Notes under the pieces: model-generated
The model's input: only the letters and a program-made list of their open reading frames with translations
What the model was told of the DNA's origin: nothing
Databases searched by the model: none
Shown: positions 7,900 through 15,172 of the stretch, piece by piece
Layout of the letters: every line of letters begins with the position of its first letter
Position numbering within the stretch: position 1 is the stretch's first letter
Position numbers and translations under genes: made by a program
DNA from: Nitrospirillum iridis
GTDB taxonomy: Bacteria > Pseudomonadota > Alphaproteobacteria > Azospirillales > Azospirillaceae
Direction of reading: 5' to 3'
Length of the DNA: 64,000 nucleotides
NCBI RefSeq assembly: GCF_014205765.1
Contig: NZ_JACIIZ010000002.1
Coordinates: 62,001-126,000 of the forward strand

Positions 7900-8544
7900 A
7901 TGGCCGATACCATCATTGTGGCCCATCGCTGGCTGAAGGATGACGCCATGGCCCTGTTGCTGAACGAGGCCAATTGCGATTTCGCGTTGCTGAGCCAAAC
8001 ATCCGACCCACAACGCGCCCGCATCCTGGTGGCGGGGCTCTGCCTGATCCGCCGGAGCGACACGTTCAGGCTGGCCTTCGAGAGGGAGTTGGACGGCTTT
8101 CGTCACAAGCCCGGCTGGGGACCATTCTATTCCTGGATGATCATGACCAAGTTCCAGGTCACCCAGGCCCCTGACGAATGGCCCTTCGTCCTGACGGACC
8201 GGGAGTTCGATTACCACGCCACCAAGAATTTCGGCGGGAAGATGCCGGATGTCCAAGGCATCTACAATCCGCCCAGCTTCTACTCCGCCCTGGCGCAGGA
8301 TATTTTCGCCGTGGGCGCGGGCGTCGTCGTCGGGGCCGCCGTCACGACCATATTGCCGGAGGTGGCGGGGGCGGCCGCTCTCAGCGGGGCGGCGCTGGGC
8401 TCCGCGACGGCGCGGGCCACCGTCTCGACCGCCTTGGGGGCGATCACAAGCCACCTCATGCCCGGCGGCGCTTGGGATGCCGCGCGCCTGGGGCGGCTGT
8501 GGCCACGGTATATGAACGAGTACAGCCGGCGGATGATGCGATGA
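7900..8544 (+). CDS. Unknown protein of a two-gene cassette, hydrophobic Gly/Ala-rich C-terminal region
   Basis: 214 residues beginning MADTIIVAHRWLKDDAMALL. The first 125 residues look globular, rich in Trp, Phe and Asp (GWGPFYSWMIMTKFQ, DEWPFVLTDREFDYHATKNF). Residues about 135-185 form a long Ala/Gly/Val-rich stretch (FAVGAGVVVGAAVTTILPEV) that could insert in a membrane, and the end is basic (YMNEYSRRMMR). No family recognised. Earlier in-frame starts lie inside the duplicated LysR segment, so 7900 is the first sensible start. Its stop overlaps the next start as ATGA, so the two genes are translationally coupled. The globular-plus-hydrophobic build followed by a small membrane protein fits a toxin/immunity pair, but that is inference. 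Confidence 0.6.
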   Translation: MADTIIVAHRWLKDDAMALLLNEANCDFALLSQTSDPQRARILVAGLCLIRRSDTFRLAFERELDGFRHKPGWGPFYSWMIMTKFQVTQAPDEWPFVLTDREFDYHATKNFGGKMPDVQGIYNPPSFYSALAQDIFAVGAGVVVGAAVTTILPEVAGAAALSGAALGSATARATVSTALGAITSHLMPGGAWDAARLGRLWPRYMNEYSRRMMR

Positions 8545-8822
8545 CCCTCGTGACCCTTCGCGGCTGGGTTGGCCGTCATGGCCAGTGGTTCATCCTGCTG
8601 GGCGGCCTGCTGGCGTTCTTCGCGCAGGCGGACAAGCGGTATGAGGTCGCCACCCTGGGCATGGCCGCCGCAACCCTCGGGGCGTGGGGGCTCCTGCTGG
8701 CGGCGGACCTGCCGGGCAATCGCTGGGGCCAACGGCGATCGTTTCTGAAAATCATGCTGGTGTTGTGCTTCGCCCTGACGCTGCTGGGCGCCGGGCTCAC
8801 GGTGGCGGTGCGTCCGGCCTGA
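8541..8822 (+). CDS. Small three-segment membrane protein, partner of the preceding gene
   Basis: 93 residues (MTLVTLRGWVGRHGQWFILL...). Hydrophobic segments lie near residues 16-28, 36-56 and 69-88. It begins in the ATGA overlap with the preceding gene and ends eight bases before the right copy of the LysR 3' repeat. Not recognised. Coupling to a protein with a membrane-active-looking C-terminal region suggests an immunity or accessory role. Confidence 0.55.
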   Translation: MTLVTLRGWVGRHGQWFILLGGLLAFFAQADKRYEVATLGMAAATLGAWGLLLAADLPGNRWGQRRSFLKIMLVLCFALTLLGAGLTVAVRPA

Positions 8823-8830
8823 CGCCGCCC

Positions 8831-9070
8831 CTCACTCCCCCGCGCACTCCCTTAAATACCCCCTCAGCCAGATCAGCCCCGGGTCGCGGTCGAACTGGTA
8901 GTGCCACTGCATCATCTCGGTCATCACCGGGAACTCGATGGGGGCGGGCAGGACGCGCAGGGGCAGGTGCTGGGCGTAGAGGTGGGCGAGCCGCGTGTGC
9001 ATGGTGCTGATCAGGTCCGTCTCCACCAGGATGGTGGGGACGGAGGAGAAGTCGGGGGCGACGGCGCCGA
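8831..9070. repeat. Right copy of the 239-bp direct repeat (3' end of the LysR gene)
   Basis: Matches 7551-7789 in the same orientation. This copy is part of the intact LysR gene and ends exactly with its stop codon. The two copies are 1280 bases apart and enclose the two-gene cassette. Confidence 0.9.
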
Positions 9071-9734
9071 TGCGGCGGGCGTAGCCGTAGCGGTCCAGGA
9101 ACCATTGCTCGAACGCCGGGGTGCGCTTGTTGCCGATGACCACCACCACGTGGGCCATGTCCAGGTACTGCTCGAACGACAGGGTCTCGCCCACGTCGGT
9201 GTTGCCCTGCCAGACGACGCAGCTGTGCGTCTCGTGGAACAGCACCTCCTTGGGCTGGTCGCTGGCCAGATAGTCGTTGGGGGTGATCACCAGGTCCACG
9301 TCGCCCCGGTTCAGTCGGTCATGCACGGCGTCGGCCACGGCGCTGATCTCCAGCCGCAGGCCGGGGGCCTCGCGCCGCAGGCGGCGGATGGCGCGGGCCA
9401 GCACCACCTCGGTGATGTAGTCGGAGGCGACGATGCGGAACACGCGCTGGGCGGTGGCGGGGTCGAAGGTGGGGCGGGCCTCGATGGTGGTCTGCACCCG
9501 GATCAGGATGTCGCGCACCGGCTCCACCAGGGTCAGCGCCAGGGGGGTGGGCACCATGGTGCGGCCCACCATCACCATGATTTCGTCCTCGAAATAATCG
9601 CGCAGGCGGGCCAGCGCCCCGCTCATGGCCGATTGGCTGAGGTGCAGGCGGTGGGCGGCGCGCGACACGTTGCGCTCCTCCAGCAGCACATCCAGCGCCA
9701 CCAGCAGGTTGAGGTCCAAACGGCGGAAGCGCAT
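8832..9734 (-). CDS. LysR-family regulator of the NodD type
   Basis: About 300 residues. The start RFRRLDLNLLVALDVLLEER and the helix-turn-helix AAHRLHLSQSAMSGALARLR followed by GRTMVPTPLA closely follow the NodD subgroup; the rest is the effector-binding domain. I place the start at 9734 because GGGAGG stands nine bases before it; an ATG three codons upstream touches that site. It is divergent from the FAD monooxygenase at 10004 with a dyad between them, so it probably controls that gene in response to an aromatic or similar small molecule. Its 3' end has been duplicated at 7551-7789. Confidence 0.9.
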   Translation of the reverse strand: MRFRRLDLNLLVALDVLLEERNVSRAAHRLHLSQSAMSGALARLRDYFEDEIMVMVGRTMVPTPLALTLVEPVRDILIRVQTTIEARPTFDPATAQRVFRIVASDYITEVVLARAIRRLRREAPGLRLEISAVADAVHDRLNRGDVDLVITPNDYLASDQPKEVLFHETHSCVVWQGNTDVGETLSFEQYLDMAHVVVVIGNKRTPAFEQWFLDRYGYARRIGAVAPDFSSVPTILVETDLISTMHTRLAHLYAQHLPLRVLPAPIEFPVMTEMMQWHYQFDRDPGLIWLRGYLRECAGE

Positions 9735-9793
9735 GGCGTCCATCCTCCCAAGTTTATTATTTCAAGCGATAGCTCGCCGCATTTTGGTACGAC

Positions 9794-9819
9794 AAAACCG
9801 ATAGCTGGTCGACGGTTTT
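9794..9819. promoter_or_regulatory. Dyad between divergent LysR and monooxygenase genes, likely LysR operator
   Basis: AAAACCG (9794-9800) and CGGTTTT (9813-9819) form an inverted repeat with a 12-base spacer in the 269-base divergent region. LysR proteins usually bind such interrupted dyads between their own gene and the target. A second GATAGCT, also present in the dyad, occurs 29 bases to the left. Confidence 0.5.
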
Positions 9820-10003
9820 GATGTCGCGGGCGGCGTGCCCGCGCCAATTCCAGCTATTGGTGGCGCCGATGGGCGGCATCGGAAAATACGCCTCAAACCA
9901 TCGCCGCCCGCCGCCTTACCGTGGCCGCCATAACAACGCCTTTGGGAAATCCGGGCCTTTGTCGGCTCCGGTCCCTTGAGGGCTTAGGGGAGGGGAGGAC
10001 GGC

Positions 10004-11134
10004 ATGTCGGTGGAACCGGTGAAGGCGGTGCTTATCGTGGGCGGCGGCATTGGCGGCCTGTCGCTGGCCTCGGCCCTGCGCGACCGGGGCCTGGATGTCG
10101 ACCTGGTGGAAATCCAGAAGGAATGGACGGTCTACGGCGTCGGCATCATCCAGCAGTGCAACGTCGTCCGCGCCATGGCCGATCTGGGCCTGGTGGACCG
10201 CTACCTGGACGCCGGCTTCCCGTTCGAGAGCGTGGGCATGTACACCGCCGACGGCCGGCTGAAGGCCATGATCCCGGGGCAGCGCCTGGCCGGGCCGCGC
10301 TATCCCGCCAACCTCGGCATCTCCCGCCTGGCGCTGCACCGGGTGTTGAGCTCGGCCGTGCTGGAGAAGGGCACGCGCGTGCGCCTGGGCACGACGGTGG
10401 CGCGGCTGGACCAGGACGCGGCCGGCGTGAACGTCACCTTCAGCGACGGCGCCACCGGCCGCTATGACGTGGTGGTGGGGGCGGACGGCCTCTATTCCAA
10501 GGTGCGGGGCCTGGCGTTCCCGGAGGCGCCGGCGCCCCGCCACACCGGCCAGTGGGTCTGGCGCCACAACTTCCCCCGCCCGGCGGAGATCGACCACCTG
10601 GCCACCTTCTCCGGCCCGGACGGCGCCGCCGGCCTCCGTCCCCTGGCGGCCGACCTGATGTACCTGTTCGTGACGTCGGTGGAGCCGGGCAACCCCCGCA
10701 TGCCGGCGGACCAGCTGCACACTCTGATGCGCGACCGCCTGAAGGGCTTCGGCGGCCTGATCGGCACCCTGCGGGACCGGATCACCGACCCGGCGCAGGT
10801 GGTCTACAAGCCGATGGAGGTGCTGATGATGCCCGCCCCCTGGTACCGGGGCCGCGTGGTCATGCTGGGCGACGCCGTGCACGCCACCACCCCCCATCTG
10901 GGCCAGGGCGCCGGCATGGCCATCGAGGACGCCCTGGTGCTGGCCGAGCTGCTGCCCCAGGCGGCGGCGCTGGACGACCTGCTGGCCCGCTACATGGCGC
11001 GGCGGTTCGAGCGCTGCCGGTTCATCGTCGACAGCTCCATCCTCGCCGGCGAGTGGGAGATGGCCCGCCGCCAGGACGTGGACCGGGTGGGCCTGGTGAA
11101 ACGCATGCTGGAGGTGACGGCGCAGCCGGTGTGA
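10004..11134 (+). CDS. FAD-dependent monooxygenase (UbiH/salicylate hydroxylase type)
   Basis: 376 residues, the usual length. It hydroxylates a small, probably aromatic, substrate using FAD and NAD(P)H in the cytoplasm. Visible motifs: the FAD dinucleotide fold AVLIVGGGIGGLSLASALRD near residue 9, the DG motif VVVGADGLYSKVRG near 155, and the GD motif GRVVMLGDAVHATTPHLGQG near 285 followed by MAIEDALVLAELL. No signal peptide. Divergent from the NodD-type LysR, which is its likely regulator. The true substrate is unknown; no ring-cleavage genes are nearby. Confidence 0.9.
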   Translation: MSVEPVKAVLIVGGGIGGLSLASALRDRGLDVDLVEIQKEWTVYGVGIIQQCNVVRAMADLGLVDRYLDAGFPFESVGMYTADGRLKAMIPGQRLAGPRYPANLGISRLALHRVLSSAVLEKGTRVRLGTTVARLDQDAAGVNVTFSDGATGRYDVVVGADGLYSKVRGLAFPEAPAPRHTGQWVWRHNFPRPAEIDHLATFSGPDGAAGLRPLAADLMYLFVTSVEPGNPRMPADQLHTLMRDRLKGFGGLIGTLRDRITDPAQVVYKPMEVLMMPAPWYRGRVVMLGDAVHATTPHLGQGAGMAIEDALVLAELLPQAAALDDLLARYMARRFERCRFIVDSSILAGEWEMARRQDVDRVGLVKRMLEVTAQPV

Positions 11135-11145
11135 CGGGGGGGAGG

Positions 11146-11529
11146 CTACCACACCCGTTGGACGACACCGTCGAAGACGGCATCGGCTGAAACCAAGGGC
11201 AGCTTGTGGTGTGTCGCGGTCGCCGCCAGAAGGCGGTCGAAGGGGTCGCGATGGGCCCAGTCCATCAAACCCGCCGCGATGCACACGGCGGGTTCAACGT
11301 CGGCGACCAGGCCGCCTTGCTCTTCCAACAGGCTGGGCAGCCGGGCGACGAACGGGGCCATTTCGGGCCATTTGCCCAGCCTTACCTTCTGAGCGATCTC
11401 GAAGAAGGAAACCGGACTGACGAAGACGGCGTCGGCCTTTTCCATCGCGGCCCGCGCCGCCGGGGACAGGCGCGGGTCACGGCCCAGGCTCCATGCCCAG
11501 GCGTGCGTGTCGAGCAGGATGCCTGTCAC
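11146..11529 (-). CDS. vapC: VapC-type PIN-domain ribonuclease toxin
   Basis: About 127 residues. PIN-domain nucleases cleave RNA, often initiator tRNA or rRNA. Acidic metal-binding residues are visible in ILLDTHAWAW (Asp), VSPVSFFEIAQKVRLG (Glu) and HRDPFDRLLAATA (Asp), with a last Asp in LVSADAVFD. I place the start at a GTG (11529) that overlaps the antitoxin stop as GTGA; an ATG five codons upstream is possible. The gene is coupled to and downstream of its antitoxin, the normal order. Confidence 0.88.
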   Translation of the reverse strand: MTGILLDTHAWAWSLGRDPRLSPAARAAMEKADAVFVSPVSFFEIAQKVRLGKWPEMAPFVARLPSLLEEQGGLVADVEPAVCIAAGLMDWAHRDPFDRLLAATATHHKLPLVSADAVFDGVVQRVW

Positions 11530-11762
11530 TGCCCGCCTTCCCAAAGGTCGAGGTCGTCGTCCGCCAAAGGCTCGAAGAAGTCGGGACCGGATCCCAGCTG
11601 CCCTTCAAGCAGCCCGATCTTGAAGCCGCTTCGACTGATCGGAACGATGCGGACGACGGGCTTGCTGCCCTTCGCGATAATGATCTCCTCACCCTTGAGT
11701 GCTGCCTCGATCAGCTTGGAAAGGTTGGTCTTGGCCGCATGAATGGTGACTTGGCGCATCAT
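11526..11762 (-). CDS. vapB: Phd/YefM-family antitoxin
   Basis: 78 residues. The N-terminal MRQVTIHAAKTNLSKLIEAA and GEEIIIAKGSKPVVRIVPI are the Phd/YefM DNA-binding fold; the acidic C-terminal tail (EPLADDDLDLWEGG) would wrap and block the toxin. A GGGAGG ribosome site precedes tandem ATG codons at 11762 and 11759. Such antitoxins usually repress their own operon together with the toxin. Confidence 0.88.
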   Translation of the reverse strand: MMRQVTIHAAKTNLSKLIEAALKGEEIIIAKGSKPVVRIVPISRSGFKIGLLEGQLGSGPDFFEPLADDDLDLWEGGQ

Positions 11763-11831
11763 CGCCTCCCGGCAAAATCGCCTTCCGGCAAAGGATCAAT
11801 TTAGCCAACCATACGGACTTAGGCAAGTTAG

Positions 11832-13046
11832 CTAACCGCCCGGTTGCGGCCCGGTGTACAGCGCGCGGGGGCGGATCAGGTGGGCGTCGGCGCGCTGTTC
11901 CAGCGCGTGGGCGATCCAGCCCAGGGAGCGGCCGAGCGCGAACAGGCCGAAGGCGCTGCCGGGCGGCAGGCCCAGATGGCGGCGCAGCACCACCAGGGCG
12001 TGGTCGATGGTGGGGGGCTGGCCCACCAGGCGCTGCGCCTGTTCCATCACCACCGCCCAGGCCGGGCGCTGGGGCAGGATATGGGCCAGCAGCGCGGTGG
12101 CGCGCGGGTCACCGGCCGGGTACAGCGGGTGGCCGTAGCCGGGGATGTCGTCGCCCCGGGCCAGGCGCTGGCGCAGCCGGGCGGCGGTGCCGCCGTCCGC
12201 CCCCACCTCGTCCCACAGCGCCTCCACCCGCGCCGTCAGGCCGCCGTGGCGGGGGCCGCTCAACGCCGCCAGCCCGGCCAGCACGGCCGCCCGCAGGCTG
12301 GCGCCGGTGGAGGCGACGCAGCGCGCCGTGAAGCTGGAGGCGTTCAGCTCATGGTCGGCGCACAGCGCCAGGGCCATGCGCACCAGCTCCGCCCCGTCCT
12401 GGTCCAGGTTCCACGCCGTGGCGCACTGCGTGTGGATGGGGGCGTCCCCGGGGGCGGTGCCCAGCAGGCAGGCGGTCAGCAGCCGCACCAGCGCCGCCGC
12501 CCCCTGCGCCGGGCGGCCCGGCCCCCGCTGCCACAGGGCGGTGTCGGCGTCCTCGCTGGCCAGGGCCAGCAGGGGCAGCAGGGCCTCCTCCGCCCGCCGG
12601 CCATGGAAGGCCGCCTGGGCGGCGGCGAAGGCCGGGGGGACGAGGGGGGCGGGGGTGCCGAACGCCTCCCTGGGCGGCACCTGCCACAGCAGGCCCGCCA
12701 CCTCCTCCACCGTCGCGCGGGCGGCCAGGGTGGGGACGTCGTGGCCCCGGTACTGGAGCCGCCCGTCCCGGATCAGGGTGATGGCCGATTCCATCACCGG
12801 CAGGCCCCAGTCCAGCGTCGCCTTGGCGATGTCGCGCGGCCGCCGCCCCCGCACGCGGGACAGGGCCAGCCGCTCGACCTCCGCCGCCAGGTAGCGGCTT
12901 TCGCGAGTGTCGGGTGCCGGCTGGGCTTGCAGCAGGCCCCGGCTGACATAGGCGTACAGCGTCGGGCGGGAGACGCCCAGCCGGGTGGCGGCCTGGGCGG
13001 CGGTCAGCAGGTCGGGGATGGGGGCGGGGGTCTTCATGTTGATCAT
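11832..13046 (-). CDS. Citrate synthase-family protein with N-terminal helix-turn-helix
   Basis: 404 residues. Residues 12-55 (LLTAAQAATRLGVSRPTLYA, then YVSRGLL) form a MerR/excisionase-like DNA-binding helix-turn-helix; the rest is citrate synthase: DHELNASSFTARCVASTGAS, LSGPRHGG, GYGHPLYPAGDPRA (active His), TIDHALVVL and a C-terminal LIRPRALYTGP. It may condense oxaloacetate with an acyl-CoA, or serve as a ligand-sensing regulator that kept the enzyme fold. It is divergent from a CoA-transferase gene and repeated ATGTTGA boxes lie in the gap, so it probably controls itself and that gene. The true substrate is unknown. Confidence 0.85.
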   Translation of the reverse strand: MINMKTPAPIPDLLTAAQAATRLGVSRPTLYAYVSRGLLQAQPAPDTRESRYLAAEVERLALSRVRGRRPRDIAKATLDWGLPVMESAITLIRDGRLQYRGHDVPTLAARATVEEVAGLLWQVPPREAFGTPAPLVPPAFAAAQAAFHGRRAEEALLPLLALASEDADTALWQRGPGRPAQGAAALVRLLTACLLGTAPGDAPIHTQCATAWNLDQDGAELVRMALALCADHELNASSFTARCVASTGASLRAAVLAGLAALSGPRHGGLTARVEALWDEVGADGGTAARLRQRLARGDDIPGYGHPLYPAGDPRATALLAHILPQRPAWAVVMEQAQRLVGQPPTIDHALVVLRRHLGLPPGSAFGLFALGRSLGWIAHALEQRADAHLIRPRALYTGPQPGG

Positions 13047-13077
13047 CTCAATCCATGTTGAATAAGTTAATCAACAT
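13036..13077. promoter_or_regulatory. ATGTTGA repeats between HTH-citrate synthase and CoA-transferase
   Basis: ATGTTGA occurs at 13036 (at the start of the synthase gene) and at 13055, and its reverse TCAACAT at 13071. The last two form an inverted repeat with a 9-base spacer. The arrangement is what a helix-turn-helix protein controlling both divergent genes would need. Confidence 0.5.
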
Positions 13078-13137
13078 TGACGATCAATGTCAGTGGTTCA
13101 TCGTCACGGCATCCCGATTTTTTGATGGAATCGCCCC

Positions 13138-14502
13138 ATGATGACCGCACCCGACCGCACGTTTCTCGACACCTTGTGGCAGGCCCTGGGCGGTGCGGCC
13201 GGGGAGGCGGCGCGCGTCACCCTCACCGGCGCCGGCAGCCTGCCCTCCGTCTTCCCGGTCAGCGACCTGGCCGTGGCCTCCGTCGCCGTCGCCGGCCTGG
13301 CGCTGGGAGACCTTATGGACGGGGGGCAGGTGACGGCCGACCGGCGCCTGGCGTCGGCCTGGTTCGCGTCCTCCCTGCGGCCCCAGGGCTGGACCCCGCC
13401 GCCGCCGTGGGACCCGGTGGCGGGCGACTATCCGGCGGCCGATGGCTGGATCCGCCTGCACACCAACGCCCCGCACCACCGCGCCGCCGCCCTCTCCGTC
13501 CTGGGCGTGGCGGGGGAGCGGGAGGCTGTGGCCCGGGCCGTCGCCGGCTGGACGGCGGGCGCGTTGGAGACGGCGGTGGTGGCGGCCGGCGGCTGTGCCG
13601 CGGAGATGCGCGGCGCCGATGCCTGGGCCGCCCACCCCCAGGGCCGGGCGGTGGCGCGGGCCCCCCTGCTGACCCTGGAGGCGGCGGGGCGGGGGGCGCC
13701 GGTGGATTGGACCCGGCATTCCGCCCGGCCGCTGGCCGGCATCCGCGTGCTGGACCTGACCCGCGTGCTGGCCGGTCCGGTGGCCACCCGCTTCCTGGCG
13801 GGCTACGGCGCCCAGGTGTTGCGCCTCGACCCGCCGGACTGGGACGAGCCGGGCGTGGTGCCGGAGGTGACGCTGGGCAAGCGCTGCGCCCGGCTGGACC
13901 TGAAGCGGCCGGACGGCCGGGCGGTGTTCGAGGCGCTGCTGGCCCAGGCCGACGTGCTGGTCCATGGCTACCGCCCCGACGCGCTGGCCCGCCTGGGCCT
14001 GGACAGCGCGCGCCGCCGGGCGCTCAACCCCGGCCTGGTGGACATCAGTCTGGACGCTTATGGCTGGGCGGGCCCCTGGGCCGGCCGGCGCGGCTTCGAC
14101 AGCCTGGTGCAGATGAGCTGCGGCATCGCCGAGGCCGGCATGCGGCGGCAGGGGCGCGACAGGCCCACGCCCCTGCCGGTGCAGGCCCTGGACCACGCCA
14201 CCGGCTACATCCTGGCGGCCATGGCGCTGCGCGGCCTGGCGCATCGGCGGCGGACCGGCCAGGGCACGGCGGGCCGGACGTCGCTCGCCGCCACCGCCCG
14301 CCTGCTGATGGCCGGCGGGGAAGGAGCGGCGGATGCCGTCCCGCCGGCGCCTGAGACGCCGGCCGATTGGGCGCCGGGGGTGGAACACACCGCCTGGGGC
14401 CCCGCCCGCCGCCTGGCGGCACCCCTGACCGTCGCGGGCGTGCCGCCGGCCTGGGACCGGCCGGCGGAACCGCTGGGCGCCAGCGCCCCTACCTGGGCCT
14501 GA
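13138..14502 (+). CDS. CaiB/BaiF-family (family III) CoA-transferase
   Basis: 454 residues. Moves CoA between carboxylic acids. The family core starts near residue 200 (LAGIRVLDLTRVLAGPVATR, then LAGYGAQVLRLD) and continues through GKRCARLDLKRPDGRAVFEA, ADVLVHGYRPDAL and VDISLDAYGWAGPWAG. The first 190 residues look like a degenerate partner half, which occurs in some family members. Divergent from the HTH-citrate synthase and probably controlled with it. Acid substrate unknown. Confidence 0.85.
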   Translation: MMTAPDRTFLDTLWQALGGAAGEAARVTLTGAGSLPSVFPVSDLAVASVAVAGLALGDLMDGGQVTADRRLASAWFASSLRPQGWTPPPPWDPVAGDYPAADGWIRLHTNAPHHRAAALSVLGVAGEREAVARAVAGWTAGALETAVVAAGGCAAEMRGADAWAAHPQGRAVARAPLLTLEAAGRGAPVDWTRHSARPLAGIRVLDLTRVLAGPVATRFLAGYGAQVLRLDPPDWDEPGVVPEVTLGKRCARLDLKRPDGRAVFEALLAQADVLVHGYRPDALARLGLDSARRRALNPGLVDISLDAYGWAGPWAGRRGFDSLVQMSCGIAEAGMRRQGRDRPTPLPVQALDHATGYILAAMALRGLAHRRRTGQGTAGRTSLAATARLLMAGGEGAADAVPPAPETPADWAPGVEHTAWGPARRLAAPLTVAGVPPAWDRPAEPLGASAPTWA

Positions 14503-14524
14503 CGGTCAGGGGCCTGACATTCTC

Positions 14525-14554
14525 AGTTGCAATTGCGAATTACTCTTATTTATA
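14525..14554 (+). promoter_or_regulatory. Fur-box-like sequence before the membrane/PepSY gene pair
   Basis: The segment TTGCAATTGCGAATTACTC followed by TTATTTAT resembles iron-regulator (Fur-type) sites, which are AT-rich with TGCAAAT/ATTCTCATT blocks. It sits directly before a gene pair typical of ferric-siderophore reduction. Match judged by eye. Confidence 0.5.
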
Positions 14555-14590
14555 GTGCCGGACGTTTTGGGATTGGGCGCAGGCGGCGGC

Positions 14591-15163
14591 ATGGGTGCGA
14601 TCGGCGGGTTTCTGGGGGGATTGGTCCTGACGGCGCTGGGTGTGGCCCAGCTGCGGCGGGTCTGGGCGTCGGCGGAGGCGCCGCGCCGGCGCACCTTGCC
14701 GGGCTGGGGGCTGATCCTGGCGGGTTTCGCCGGCTGGCTGACCGTCGCCGACGCCGACAAGGCCATCGTCATCGGCATCCTCGCCTTTTCCCTGGTGGGC
14801 TATGCCGTGGTCGCCCTGGGCCTGGACCGGCGCCGCCGGCCGCACCGCGCGCCCAAGGCTCCCGTCACGCCGCCCCCGGCACCGGCCGGCCGGCGCGGGG
14901 TGACCGTCCTGCGCGGTGCCGCCCGCACCCTGCTGGCGGGGCCCTTGGCGGCGGTGCTGGGCATGGCGCTGGCGGCCCTGGTCGCGGTCCGCGCCGGTGG
15001 GCTGGAGGTCAACCGGTTGGTGGCGGCCGGTTTCATCGGGCCCATCGTCTGGGGCCTGGCCATGACCTGGGCCCTGGCCGATGCCCGCCTGGCCCGCGTC
15101 GGCCTGCTGCTGCCCCTGATGGCGGTCGTCGCCGTGGCGGCCGCCTGGCTGGCCCGGGTCTGA
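14591..15163 (+). CDS. Multi-pass inner-membrane protein, partner of PepSY reductase
   Basis: About 190 residues with roughly six hydrophobic segments in two groups: residues 1-75 and 115-190, split by a Pro/Arg-rich linker (HRAPKAPVTPPPAPAGRR). Small hydrophobic proteins of this kind often stand next to PepSY-associated membrane proteins in iron uptake loci. A GTG at 14555 would extend the protein by 12 residues but has no ribosome site; the ATG at 14591 is also weak. The next gene follows after nine bases with AGGAGAG, so they are one operon. Confidence 0.65.
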   Translation: MGAIGGFLGGLVLTALGVAQLRRVWASAEAPRRRTLPGWGLILAGFAGWLTVADADKAIVIGILAFSLVGYAVVALGLDRRRRPHRAPKAPVTPPPAPAGRRGVTVLRGAARTLLAGPLAAVLGMALAALVAVRAGGLEVNRLVAAGFIGPIVWGLAMTWALADARLARVGLLLPLMAVVAVAAAWLARV

Positions 15164-15172
15164 GGAGAGATC

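Noticed and set aside
9893-11284. A 463-codon minus-strand frame opposite the monooxygenase
   Set aside because: Same kind of GC-driven shadow; monooxygenase motifs are clear on the plus strand.
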